From Luteococcus sp038433135 (lineage in GTDB: Bacteria > Actinomycetota > Actinomycetes > Propionibacteriales > Propionibacteriaceae): a stretch of 64,000 nt of DNA. Every line of letters starts with the position of its first letter. Position 1 is the first letter of the stretch. Shown here piece after piece: positions 50,922-59,392 of this stretch. The stretch lies in the NCBI RefSeq assembly GCF_038433135.1, contig NZ_JBCDMV010000023.1, forward strand, positions 1-64,000. Direction: 5' to 3'. A model generated the notes under the pieces. That model was not told where the DNA came from. It saw only the letters and a program-made list of their open reading frames with translations, and did no database searches. The position numbers were made by a program, and so were the translations under genes.

Positions 50922-51734
50922 ATGGCCGCCGAGGTGTCCCACTCCGTCAAACGATCGGCCCGGATGGTGGAGATCCTGGCCGCCTTGTCCGAGCACGGCA
51001 CCCTGCAACTGAGTGAACTGTCGGAGCGACTGCAGGCCTCCCCCGCCACCATTCGGCGTGACGTCGCGACCCTGGCCGAGCAGGGCCTGCTGGTGCGCAC
51101 CCACGGCGGGGCCCGCAGCGTCGGGCCCGCCAACGAGCTGCCGGTCAGCCTGCGCGACGGCACCCACCGGGCGTCGAAGCAGGCGATCGCGCACACCGCC
51201 GCCTCCCTGATCCCCGGTGGCCGGCACGCGATCGCGTTGACCGGCGGCACCACCGCCACCGAGGTGCTGCGCGCCCTGCACCACCGACACGACCTGACCA
51301 TCATCACCAATTCGGTCGGACTGGCCCTGGAGGCGGCCGGACAGGGCCAGTCCCGGGTACTGATCGCCGGCGGCATCCTGCGCCCCAATTCGTTGGAACT
51401 GGTGGGTTCGCTGGCCGAGGCCACCTTCAAGCAGATCAATGTGGGCACCGCGATCGTCGGCTGCGATGGTGTCAGCGTGGCCGGTGGCCTGACGACTCAC
51501 GACGAGGTGGAGGCGCATACTAACCACACCATGATCGAGCGCGCCCAGCGGGTGATCGCCGTGGCTGACGGCTCCAAACTGGGGCGGGTGACGCTGGCCC
51601 GCCTGGCCAGTCTGCAGGAGATCGACGTGCTGGTGACGGATTCGCAGGCCGACCCGGCGGAACTGGCGCGAATCCGGCAGGCGGGAGTCGACGTCAGGAT
51701 CGTGCCGGCCGAGGAGGATCCTGCCGAGGCATGA
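50922..51734 (+). CDS. DeoR family transcriptional regulator
   Basis: A 270-residue DeoR/GlpR-type regulator: N-terminal helix-turn-helix (VEILAALSEHGTLQLSELSERLQASPATIRRDVATLAEQG, about residues 14-55) and a sugar-phosphate isomerase-like sensor domain (GGTTATEVLRAL, DGSKLGRVTL). Such proteins respond to sugar phosphates. GGAGG lies seven bases before ATG. No sugar operon adjoins it, so it may act elsewhere. A strong terminator follows immediately. Confidence 0.92.
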   Translation: MAAEVSHSVKRSARMVEILAALSEHGTLQLSELSERLQASPATIRRDVATLAEQGLLVRTHGGARSVGPANELPVSLRDGTHRASKQAIAHTAASLIPGGRHAIALTGGTTATEVLRALHHRHDLTIITNSVGLALEAAGQGQSRVLIAGGILRPNSLELVGSLAEATFKQINVGTAIVGCDGVSVAGGLTTHDEVEAHTNHTMIERAQRVIAVADGSKLGRVTLARLASLQEIDVLVTDSQADPAELARIRQAGVDVRIVPAEEDPAEA

Positions 51735-51735
51735 C

Positions 51736-51763
51736 AAGACCCCGGCACTTGGGCCGGGGTCTT
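51736..51763. terminator. Convergent terminator
   Basis: An 11-bp stem AAGACCCCGGC/GCCGGGGTCTT with the loop ACTTGG starts at the stop codon of the DeoR gene and lies between it and the convergent clgR-like gene. Confidence 0.85.
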
Positions 51764-51787
51764 GGGAAAGTTCTTGCTGCGGGTGGC

Positions 51788-52054
51788 TCAGGCGGCGACG
51801 TTGACCCGGGCGTTCTCGGCGGCGGCCAACTTCTGACTCACGGTCCCGAAGATCACCGAGACCGGCACCTCGAGCGCCTGACAGATGGAGCTCAGCAACT
51901 CGCTGGAGGCCTCCTTCTGGCCACGCTCCACCTCGGAAAGGTAGCCCAGACTCACCCGGGCGGCCATGGACACCTCCCGCAGGGTGCGTCCCTGGGCGAA
52001 GCGCTGCTCACGGAGGGTCTCACCAAGCAATTCACGGACCAGCACAGGCTTCAT
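51788..52054 (-). CDS. clgR: ClgR-like XRE family regulator
   Basis: An 88-residue regulator with one helix-turn-helix (GRTLREVSMAARVSLGYLSEVERGQKEASSELLSSICQAL), the ClgR/PopR signature in which SLGYLSEVERG is nearly invariant. ClgR activates clp protease and lon genes in actinobacteria and its short C-terminus ending in Val-Ala-Ala (NVAA) is a degradation tag for ClpP. The MKPVLVRELLGE start at 52054 was chosen; upstream open sequence was rejected. Its place next to pncC and pgsA is conserved in actinobacteria. Confidence 0.88.
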   Translation of the reverse strand: MKPVLVRELLGETLREQRFAQGRTLREVSMAARVSLGYLSEVERGQKEASSELLSSICQALEVPVSVIFGTVSQKLAAAENARVNVAA

Positions 52055-52254
52055 GGGGCCACCACTCTCTCGACAGTCCGCTCCAGCCTCGGCGCGGTCA
52101 CGATGCGTACAACAACAAAGCTTCCACGATCCATTCCAAAAGTGGGGATCCGATTCAGCCAACGCACAGAAAATTCGCCAATTACCCACCTTTGGGTGAC
52201 CAGATGTCGTGAAAAATGTCACCTCGGGTTCGAGGAGTTGCCCGACAGTCTCAG
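52055..52254 (-). promoter_or_regulatory. clgR upstream region
   Basis: A relatively AT-rich 200-bp gap. It contains the dyad ACCCA-CCTT-TGGGT at 52184-52197 and GCGAATTTTC nearby. No single promoter is convincing. Autoregulation by ClgR is expected from the family, but no clear ClgR site was recognised. Confidence 0.35.
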
Positions 52255-52740
52255 TCACTCGTGAAATTGCTGGGAAAGCTCGGCCAGCAGTGCCAGCAGT
52301 GCTCCCACCGTCTGGGTCCGGATCGCCTGCCGGTCACCGGTCAACCGCAACAGTCGACTGGTCACCTGATCGGGTCTGGGCCCACAAACGGCAATCCACA
52401 CGGTACCGGGAAATTCTCCGTCCTGGGGGTCCGGGCCGGCCACCCCGGTGCAGGACAGGGCCAGATCAACCCCCAACGCCCGTCGGGCCCCGATGGCCAT
52501 CTGCTCCGCCGTGGTCCGGTTGATCACCCCATGCTGTGCGATCCAGTCGGCGTCGACACCGGCCAGGCTGGCCTTCAGGTCGCTGGCATAGGTGACCAGC
52601 CCCCCACGCACGACCGCCGAGGCACCGGGGACGGCCGTGAGACTCTGCGCCACCTGCCCGCCGGTCAGCGATTCGCAGGTGCCCAGGGTGAGTCCCCGGG
52701 CGGCCAGATCCGCGATCAGCTCAGTTGCCGACGCACTCAC
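52255..52740 (-). CDS. pncC: Nicotinamide-nucleotide amidase (CinA C-terminal domain)
   Basis: A 161-residue CinA_C protein that deamidates NMN to nicotinate mononucleotide in pyridine nucleotide salvage. The diagnostic motifs LGTCESLTGGQVAQSLTAVPGAS, GGLVTYASDLK, AEQMAIGARR and SCTGVAGPD are all present. There is no N-terminal COG1058 domain. The GTG start at 52740 overlaps the pgsA stop codon by two bases (GTGA), so translation is coupled to pgsA. Confidence 0.95.
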   Translation of the reverse strand: MSASATELIADLAARGLTLGTCESLTGGQVAQSLTAVPGASAVVRGGLVTYASDLKASLAGVDADWIAQHGVINRTTAEQMAIGARRALGVDLALSCTGVAGPDPQDGEFPGTVWIAVCGPRPDQVTSRLLRLTGDRQAIRTQTVGALLALLAELSQQFHE

Positions 52741-53357
52741 GGGCGCCCCGGGTGCCCTTCCTCGGCCCAACGGGCGAGCGCCTCGCGTCGCATCCGGGAG
52801 GCCTCACGCAGGTAGTCCAGACCGGTCAGGACGGTCAGCACCAAGGCCGCGCCCATCAGGCCCCAGGCAAGCCACTGGAGGGGTTCGGGCAGCCGGGGCA
52901 GCCACATCAGGTAGAGCACCAGCGCCAGCGCCTGGATGAAGGTCTTCAGTTTGCCGCCGCGATTGGCCGCCATCACGCCGTACTTCATGATGCCCCAGCG
53001 CAGGATGGTGATCCCCCACTCCCGCACGAGGATGATGATGGTCACCCACCACTGCAGTTCGCCGAGGATCGAGAGGCCGACGAAGGCCATGCCGGTCAGG
53101 GCCTTGTCGGCGATCGGATCCCACAGCTTGCCGAAATTGGTGACCAGGTTGTACTTGCGGGCGATCTTGCCGTCGACGTAGTCGGTGCCGATGGCGATGC
53201 AGAAGACCGCCGTCGTCCACAGCCGCCAGTCCCACTCGTGCGGGTGGCTGAGCAGCATCCAGGCAAAGACGGGCACCAGCACCATGCGCACGCCGGTCAG
53301 CACATTGGGCACATTCCACTGGCTGGGGGCCTTGGCGGCCGGGCCGTCGGAACTCAT
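52737..53357 (-). CDS. pgsA: CDP-diacylglycerol-glycerol-3-phosphate 3-phosphatidyltransferase
   Basis: A 206-residue integral membrane enzyme that makes phosphatidylglycerol phosphate. The CDP-alcohol transferase motif D-x2-DG-x2-AR-x8-G-x3-D-x3-D is seen in GTDYVDGKIARKYNLVTNFG and KLWDPIADKAL. Five to six membrane helices are expected. ATG 53357 is preceded by GAGGAG. It sits between rimO and pncC, the usual actinobacterial order. Confidence 0.95.
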   Translation of the reverse strand: MSSDGPAAKAPSQWNVPNVLTGVRMVLVPVFAWMLLSHPHEWDWRLWTTAVFCIAIGTDYVDGKIARKYNLVTNFGKLWDPIADKALTGMAFVGLSILGELQWWVTIIILVREWGITILRWGIMKYGVMAANRGGKLKTFIQALALVLYLMWLPRLPEPLQWLAWGLMGAALVLTVLTGLDYLREASRMRREALARWAEEGHPGRP

Positions 53358-53429
53358 GGGTCTCCTCGTTGTGGTCGGGACGGGGCCGGGGAAGCGACCG
53401 TGCACCACACGATAACGCTCCGCCGCCGT

Positions 53430-54920
53430 TCAGCCGTGGATGCTCGCCACCAGGTCGACGCCCAGGCTGTCCACCACGGTGGCCCGAACGATCTGGCCAA
53501 CGCGCACGTCGGCGTCGGGCAGCTCGGTGCAACCGTCCACCTCCGGCCCTTGATGCCTGGCCCGGCCGATCACGGCAGGCTCGCCATCGTCGTCGACGAC
53601 GGATTCGACCAGTACCTCCACCTCTTCGCCGATCCGCTCCTCGGCGCGCTGGTCACACAGTTCGGTGGCCAGGTCCGCCAGTTCGCTGCGCCGGGCCTCC
53701 ACCTCGTCGGGATCCAGCTTGCCGCCCAGACCGGCGGCCTCGGTGCCCTCCTCGTCGGAGTAGCCGAAGACACCCAGGACGTCGAGCCGGGCGGCGGTGA
53801 TGAACTCCTTGAGGGTCTCGACGTCGGCCTCGGTCTCGCCCGGGAAGCCGGCGATCACATTGGAGCGGATGCCGGCCTGCGGGGCGTGCCGACGCACCTG
53901 CTCCAACAGGGCCAGGAAGCTCTCCGGGTCGCCGAAGCGGCGCATCCGGCGCAGCACCGACGCCGAGGCGTGCTGGAAGCTGATGTCGAAGTAGGGCACC
54001 ACCTTGTCGGTGCCTGCCATCGCCTCGATCAGGCTGGGTCGCAGTTCCGCGGGCTGCAGGTAGCTGACCCGGATCCAGTCCAGGCCGTCGACGCCGGACA
54101 GCTCCGCCAGCAGCTTCTCCAGACTGCGCAGATCACCCAGATCCTTGCCGTAGCTGGAGGTGTTCTCGCTGACCAGGAAGACCTCCTTGACGCCCTGCTC
54201 GGCCAGCCAGCGGGCCTCGGCGAGGATCTCGTCGGCGGTGCGCGAGAGGTAGGAGCCGCGGAAGGACGGGATGGCGCAGAAGGCGCAGCGCCGGTCGCAA
54301 CCCGAGGCCAGCTTCAGCGGGGCGCTGGGGCTGTGACCCAGCCGGCGTCGCAGCACCGGCGGTCCGCTCTGGGGCACCACGCCTGGCGCCAGGTCGGCCA
54401 GGTCCTCGGTGTGGAGGCCGGTGTGGTGGCCGGGTACGGAGACCTGCTCGGCGGCTTGGCGTCGGGCCACCGGGGTGAGCGGCAGCAGGGTACGACGATC
54501 CCGCGGGACGTGCGAGTCGAGGTGTTCGCCGTGCAGGATCCGGTTCAGCTTGTCCGCGACGTCGGAGTAGTCGTCGAAGCCGAGCACCGCGTCGGCCTCC
54601 GGCAGGGAGCTGGCCAGCTCGATGCCGTAGCGTTCCGCCATGCAGCCGACCGCCACGACGGCCTTGGTGCTGCCCGACTCCTTCAGGTCCGCGGCGGCCA
54701 GCAGGGTGTCGACGGAGTCCTTCTTGGCCTGCTCCACGAAGCCGCAGGTGTTCACCATCACCGCTTCCGCGGTCTCCGGGTCGTCCACCAGCCGGAAGCC
54801 GCCGGCCTCCAGCCGGGCCGCCAGCTCCTCGGAATCAACCTCATTGCGGGCACAGCCCAACGTGACGAGATGGACGGTGGTCAGGTGATCCGGGACGGTG
54901 CCGAGCGTGGTGTCAGTCAT
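53430..54920 (-). CDS. rimO: Ribosomal protein S12 methylthiotransferase RimO
   Basis: A 496-residue radical-SAM enzyme that methylthiolates an aspartate of ribosomal protein S12. The N-terminal HLVTLGCARNEVDSEELAARL, the VNTCGFVEQAKKDSVDT and VVAVGCMAERYG motifs hold one cluster; the radical-SAM cluster is C-DRR-C-AF-C in LASGCDRRCAFCAIPSFRG. A TRAM-like C-terminus follows. The variable segment at about residues 140-190 is longer than in E. coli. It is 72 bases upstream of pgsA on the same strand. Confidence 0.96.
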   Translation of the reverse strand: MTDTTLGTVPDHLTTVHLVTLGCARNEVDSEELAARLEAGGFRLVDDPETAEAVMVNTCGFVEQAKKDSVDTLLAAADLKESGSTKAVVAVGCMAERYGIELASSLPEADAVLGFDDYSDVADKLNRILHGEHLDSHVPRDRRTLLPLTPVARRQAAEQVSVPGHHTGLHTEDLADLAPGVVPQSGPPVLRRRLGHSPSAPLKLASGCDRRCAFCAIPSFRGSYLSRTADEILAEARWLAEQGVKEVFLVSENTSSYGKDLGDLRSLEKLLAELSGVDGLDWIRVSYLQPAELRPSLIEAMAGTDKVVPYFDISFQHASASVLRRMRRFGDPESFLALLEQVRRHAPQAGIRSNVIAGFPGETEADVETLKEFITAARLDVLGVFGYSDEEGTEAAGLGGKLDPDEVEARRSELADLATELCDQRAEERIGEEVEVLVESVVDDDGEPAVIGRARHQGPEVDGCTELPDADVRVGQIVRATVVDSLGVDLVASIHG

Positions 54921-54966
54921 GGTCCGTCAATTATCACCCGGCCGGCCGCCTCGCGGAACTGAGAAC

Positions 54967-55004
54967 TTGTCCACAGATTCCGAGCGACCGAGGAATTGTC
55001 CACA
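54967..55004. promoter_or_regulatory. Pair of DnaA boxes between rimO and a small unknown gene
   Basis: TTGTCCACA occurs at 54967-54975 and 54996-55004 in the same direction, in a divergent promoter region. A second pair lies upstream of recA. Confidence 0.55.
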
Positions 55005-55055
55005 GGCCAGCAACTGGTCCTTGCCGGAAACGCGCGCAGCACATGGGATGGCGGC

Positions 55056-55493
55056 ATGACTACTTTCGAGCAACTCCCCAAGGACTGGGACCAGCACGCC
55101 TTGGACGATCCCGAACTGCTGTGCGGCGTGGTTGACCTGTTTGCCCGCCAGAGCGATCGTGACAAGGGCACGATCCTGGCCCTGTTGGCCAGCCCCGACC
55201 TGCGGCTGCTGCAACCGATCACCATCGACGACGTGCCGGTGGGCTGCGACGAGTTCCAGCAGCACCAGCTGGTGCACCGGCTGTGCGAGGTGGTGAGCCA
55301 GGTCTGCCCCGGCGGGGCACTGGCCCTGGCGATCGCCCGGCGCGGCGCCACCGTGCAGACCCATTGGGACCAGACATGGCGCAGCGCCCTGGCACTGGCG
55401 TGCCAGGACGCTGGCGTCACGGATCTGGGGTGTTACCTGGCCACGACCACCGGGACCGTCCGGATGGACGACAGCCGGGTGGCTGCGGCCTGA
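55056..55493 (+). CDS. Conserved-looking small protein of unknown function
   Basis: A 145-residue soluble protein (MTTFEQLPKDWDQHALDDPELL ... RDKGTILALLASPDLRLLQPITIDDVP ... CPGGALALAIARRGATVQTHWDQTWRSALALACQDAGV). Codon use looks genuine and it lies between rimO and ftsK, where actinobacteria often have a small helicase-like or unknown gene. I do not recognise the family. ATG 55056 was chosen over upstream starts that run into the DnaA boxes. It ends two bases from the convergent ftsK stop. Confidence 0.65.
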   Translation: MTTFEQLPKDWDQHALDDPELLCGVVDLFARQSDRDKGTILALLASPDLRLLQPITIDDVPVGCDEFQQHQLVHRLCEVVSQVCPGGALALAIARRGATVQTHWDQTWRSALALACQDAGVTDLGCYLATTTGTVRMDDSRVAAA

Positions 55494-55494
55494 G

Positions 55495-57996
55495 TCAGCC
55501 GTTGGCGAGGTTGACCAGGACGTCCTCCAGGTCGTCGGGCTTGACCAGCACCTCGCGAGGCTTGGAACCCTCCGACGGGCCGACCACGCCACGGGTCTCC
55601 AGGATGTCCATCAGGCGTCCGGCCTTGGCGAAGCCGACCCGCAGCTTGCGCTGCAGCATCGAGGTGGAACCCAGTTGCAGCTCCACCACCAGACGGGCCG
55701 CATCCAGCACCAGTTCCAGGTCGTCGCCGATGTCCTCGGCCACCTTGTTGCTGGCGCCGGCGGCGGCAGTGACGTCCTCGCGGTACTGCGGCTTGAGCTG
55801 CTCGGTGACGTGGGCCACCACCTCGCGGATCTCCGCCTCGGTGACCCAGGAGCCCTGCACACGCACCGGCTTGCCGGCACCCATCGGCAGGAAGAGCCCA
55901 TCGCCCTGGCCCACCAGCTTCTCGGCACCCGGCTGGTCCAGGATCACCCGGGAGTCGGTCATGGAGCTGGTGGCGAAGGCCAACCGGCTGGGCACATTGG
56001 CCTTGATCAGGCCGGTGACGACGTCGGTGGACGGACGCTGGGTGGCCAGCACCAGGTGGATGCCGGCGGCACGGGCCAGCTGGGTGATCCGGACGATCGA
56101 GTCCTCCACGTCGCGGGGGGCCACCATCATCAGGTCGGCGAGCTCATCGACCACCACCAGGAGGTAGGGATATGGCGCGAGCACTCGTTCGCTGCCCTCG
56201 GGCACCTGCACCTGACCGGCGCGGACCGCCTTGTTGAAGTCGTCGACGTGCCGGAAACCGAAGGCCGCCAGATCGTCGTAGCGCATGTCCATCTCCTTCA
56301 CCACCCACTGAAGGGCCTCCGCGGCCTTCTTCGGGCTGGTGATGATGGGAGTGACCAGGTGCGGGATGCCCTCGTAGTGGTTGAGCTCCACCCGCTTGGG
56401 GTCCACCAGCAGCATCCGCACCTCGTCGGGCGTGGCGCGCATCATGATGGAGGTGATCAGCGAGTTCACGAAGGAGGACTTGCCGGAGCCGGTGGCACCG
56501 GCCACCAGCAGGTGAGGCATCTTGGCCATGTTGGCGATCACGAAGCCGCCCTCGACGTCCTTGCCCAGACCCACCACCATCGGGTGATGGTCATTGCGAG
56601 CCTTGTTGGAGCGCAGCACGTCGCCGAGGCTGACCACCTCCTTGTCCAGGTTCGGGATCTCGATGCCGATCGCGGACTTGCCGGGGATCGGGCTGAGGAT
56701 TCGCACGTCGGGCGAGGCCACCGCGTAGGCGATGTTCTTGCTCAGCGCCGTGACCTTCTCGACCTTGACGGCATTGCCGAGCTCCACCTCGTAGCGGGTG
56801 ACCGTGGGGCCACGGGTGTATCCGGTGACCTGGGCGTCGATCTCGAACTGGCTGAGCACCTCGGAGAGCCGGCTGACGATCTGGTCGGAAGCCTCGGAGC
56901 GGGCCTTGGGCACACTGCCGGGCTTCAGGGTGCCGGAATCCGGCAGCATGTACTGCACGTCACCGGAGAGGGTGAGCTGTTCCACCCGCTGCGGGATCGG
57001 CGTGCGGTTCGGCGCCTCCAACGGCTGGTTGACCTCGATCTTGCCCGCCGCCACGGATTCGGCCTTCTCGGGCGGCAGCCCCGCAACCACCGGCTTGCCG
57101 GTGAGCTCCTTCGGTTCGAAGGCGTCCACGTCGAAGACCTCGTCGTCACCGGACGGGTCCGGAGCAAGGTCACCCTTGATCAGCGGGGTGTCGTAGGCCT
57201 CATCGGCGCCGTACTCGATCTGCGGGCGCGGGCGGGCGGCGCGTCGCTCCGCGGCGAGTTCGCGGGCCTCCTGCACCCGATCCACCATCACGTGGATCGG
57301 CACGCCGATGATCACCACGATGCCGAAGAACATCAGCAGCACCAGCAGCGGCACCGCGACCCAGACGGTCAGCAGATCGGCCAGCAGACTGGACGAGATG
57401 TAGCCCAGGATGCCGCCGGCCTCACGCATCAGTTCCGGCTCGCTGGGCCGCGGCAGGCCGTGGGCGATGTTCAACAGGCCGAGCAGCCCCAGCAGGAAGG
57501 CAGTCCACCCGACCACCTGTCGACCGGTGGCGCCATTGCGCTCCGGGTGGCGCAGGGTGCGCCAGGCCATCGCGAAGCACAGCAGCGGCACGGCGAAGCT
57601 GAGCCCGCCGAAGATGCTGGCGACGGCCACATAGATTGCCCCGCCGACCGGGCCGGCCAGCAGGAACCAGAAGCGGGCGGCCACGATGATGCCGAAGGCG
57701 ATCAGGGCCAGGCCCATCCCGTCGCGACGCAGGCCATCCTCGGGTTCGGGGGCCGGCGTGCCCAGGCTGCGCGCAGCATTGCCCACCAGGTGGGCCGTTC
57801 CCCGCCAGGACGCGGCGACGCCGCGCACCAGCGGATTCGGGCGCGGCTCGGGAACATTCCGGCTGGCCCGAGTGGAGCCGGAACGGTTGGTTGTCTTCTT
57901 GTTGCTTCCTGCCGACCGCGAACCTGACGACGCCCTGGCCGAACTCGACTGGGCGTTGCTGCGGGACCGCGGTGGGGAAGACGCGCGGGTCGCCAT
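55495..57996 (-). CDS. ftsK: DNA translocase FtsK
   Basis: An 833-residue septum-located motor that pumps chromosomal DNA during division. The N-terminal 50 residues are Ser/Arg-rich; four membrane segments lie at about 95-235; a linker rich in Glu/Asp/Pro follows; the motor has Walker A GATGSGKSSFVN at about 505 and Walker B VVVDELADLMM at about 610. The C-terminal gamma domain (STSMLQRKLRVGFAKAGRLMDILETRGVVGPSEGSKPREVLV) binds KOPS sequences. The length is typical of actinobacterial FtsK/SpoIIIE. Confidence 0.97.
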   Translation of the reverse strand: MATRASSPPRSRSNAQSSSARASSGSRSAGSNKKTTNRSGSTRASRNVPEPRPNPLVRGVAASWRGTAHLVGNAARSLGTPAPEPEDGLRRDGMGLALIAFGIIVAARFWFLLAGPVGGAIYVAVASIFGGLSFAVPLLCFAMAWRTLRHPERNGATGRQVVGWTAFLLGLLGLLNIAHGLPRPSEPELMREAGGILGYISSSLLADLLTVWVAVPLLVLLMFFGIVVIIGVPIHVMVDRVQEARELAAERRAARPRPQIEYGADEAYDTPLIKGDLAPDPSGDDEVFDVDAFEPKELTGKPVVAGLPPEKAESVAAGKIEVNQPLEAPNRTPIPQRVEQLTLSGDVQYMLPDSGTLKPGSVPKARSEASDQIVSRLSEVLSQFEIDAQVTGYTRGPTVTRYEVELGNAVKVEKVTALSKNIAYAVASPDVRILSPIPGKSAIGIEIPNLDKEVVSLGDVLRSNKARNDHHPMVVGLGKDVEGGFVIANMAKMPHLLVAGATGSGKSSFVNSLITSIMMRATPDEVRMLLVDPKRVELNHYEGIPHLVTPIITSPKKAAEALQWVVKEMDMRYDDLAAFGFRHVDDFNKAVRAGQVQVPEGSERVLAPYPYLLVVVDELADLMMVAPRDVEDSIVRITQLARAAGIHLVLATQRPSTDVVTGLIKANVPSRLAFATSSMTDSRVILDQPGAEKLVGQGDGLFLPMGAGKPVRVQGSWVTEAEIREVVAHVTEQLKPQYREDVTAAAGASNKVAEDIGDDLELVLDAARLVVELQLGSTSMLQRKLRVGFAKAGRLMDILETRGVVGPSEGSKPREVLVKPDDLEDVLVNLANG

Positions 57997-58071
57997 GGTC
58001 CTCAGGTTAGTCCATCACCCGCGTCAGGCCGAAGCCTCCACGCCGCGGGGCTTGCTGCCTGAGCGCGGGCC

Positions 58072-59091
58072 TCAATGGTTGAAGTGGTCCCAGCCGGGCA
58101 GCCCTTCCCAATGCTTGCCGTCCACCAGCACGCCGGGATCCTCCTCCGCCTCGGGCTCGCGGACCCGGCCGAGCACCTGCCAGCCGTCGGGCACCTGACC
58201 GAGCTCGAAGCAGGCGGCCAGGGCGTGGTCCTCTCCCCCGGTGAGCACGAAACCCAAGGGATCCTTGCCGGTGGCGGCGGCGACCGCCCGCACCGGCTCG
58301 TCGATCTCGAAGCGGGCGGTGTCCAGGTCGATCACCACACCGCTGGCGTCGGCGACGTGACCCAGATCGGCCAACAGCCCGTCGGAAACGTCCAGCATCG
58401 CGGTGGCACCGGCCAACGCCGCCTCCCGGCCCGCACCATAGGGCACCTCGGGCACCCGTTGGGAGTCGACCGCCGCCCGCGGCGAGCGGAAACCCCGGGC
58501 CAGCACGGCCAACCCGGCGGCGGCCCAGCCCAACCGGCCGCGGACCGCCACCACCTGGCCGCTGCGGGCGCCGGAACGCAGCACCGGCCCCACTCCCGCG
58601 GTCTCGCCGGTCACCGTGACGCAGATGGTGATGTCCCGCGCCGACGTGGTGTCACCCCCCACCAGGCAGATCCCCGCCCGATCGGCCTCGGTGCGGACAC
58701 CCGTCGCGAACTCCCGCACCCACTGGATCGGGAGGTCGCCGGGCGCGCCCAGGGAGATCACCATCGAGACCGGGGTGGCGCCCATCGCCTCCAGATCCGC
58801 GACGTTGACCGCCACCGCCTTGCGGCCGATCTGCTCGGCGGAGCTCCAGTCGGTCTTGAAGTGGACGTCCTGCACCAGCAGATCGGTGCTGGTGACCGCC
58901 GAGCCGTTGATCAGGTAGACCGCGGCGTCGTCACCAGGGCCGACGGAGACGGCCGGCGAGAGCTGCAGCCCGCGGGTGATCTGCTCGATCACCCCGAACT
59001 CCCCGGCGCTCGCCAATGACTCAGCGCTGGCAAGGGATTCCGCGCTGTGGCCGGGGGCAGGGGTGGCCGATCGGCCGGTGGTAGCGTCCAT
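58072..59091 (-). CDS. thiL: Thiamine-monophosphate kinase
   Basis: A 339-residue enzyme that phosphorylates thiamine monophosphate to the active diphosphate. The N-terminal GPGDDAAVYLI, TSTDLLVQDVHFK, LVGGDTTSA and DVSDGLLADLGHVAD and the C-terminal GGEDHALAACF motifs define ThiL. ATG 59091 has TAACGT seven bases upstream, giving a leaderless mRNA; residues 5-30 include the repeated AESLASA. It is divergent from the small RAM gene. Confidence 0.95.
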   Translation of the reverse strand: MDATTGRSATPAPGHSAESLASAESLASAGEFGVIEQITRGLQLSPAVSVGPGDDAAVYLINGSAVTSTDLLVQDVHFKTDWSSAEQIGRKAVAVNVADLEAMGATPVSMVISLGAPGDLPIQWVREFATGVRTEADRAGICLVGGDTTSARDITICVTVTGETAGVGPVLRSGARSGQVVAVRGRLGWAAAGLAVLARGFRSPRAAVDSQRVPEVPYGAGREAALAGATAMLDVSDGLLADLGHVADASGVVIDLDTARFEIDEPVRAVAAATGKDPLGFVLTGGEDHALAACFELGQVPDGWQVLGRVREPEAEEDPGVLVDGKHWEGLPGWDHFNH

Positions 59092-59142
59092 GCCCACCAC
59101 GTTATCCAACCCCCTACAAGATCCCACTCGCGAGGAGTCGTC

Positions 59143-59376
59143 ATGGTCAAGGCCTATGTGCTGGTGCAGTCGAGCGTCGGCAAGATCCCCCAGGTGGCGG
59201 CCGCCCTGAAGGCCCTGCCCGCCACCGTCAGCTGCGACGAGGTGACCGGCCCCTATGACGTGGTGGTCCAGGTGCAGGTGGAGGCCATCGAGGAGCTCGG
59301 CCGGCTGGTCGCCGAGCGGGTGCAGACCATCGACGGGATCACCCGCACCGTGACCTGCCCCGTCGTCACCTACTGA
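59143..59376 (+). CDS. Stand-alone RAM (Lrp/AsnC ligand-binding) domain protein
   Basis: A 77-residue protein that is just the C-terminal RAM fold of Lrp/AsnC regulators (VKAYVLVQSSVGKIPQVAAALKAL ... VTGPYDVVVQVQVEAIEELGRLVAERVQTIDGITRTVTCPVV), with no DNA-binding domain. Such proteins may bind amino acids and modulate partners. It is common beside thiL or ddl in actinobacteria. GAGGAG lies about seven bases before ATG 59143. The divergent thiL shares a 51-bp promoter region. Confidence 0.88.
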   Translation: MVKAYVLVQSSVGKIPQVAAALKALPATVSCDEVTGPYDVVVQVQVEAIEELGRLVAERVQTIDGITRTVTCPVVTY

Positions 59377-59392
59377 TCCGGCCAGGGCCGGG

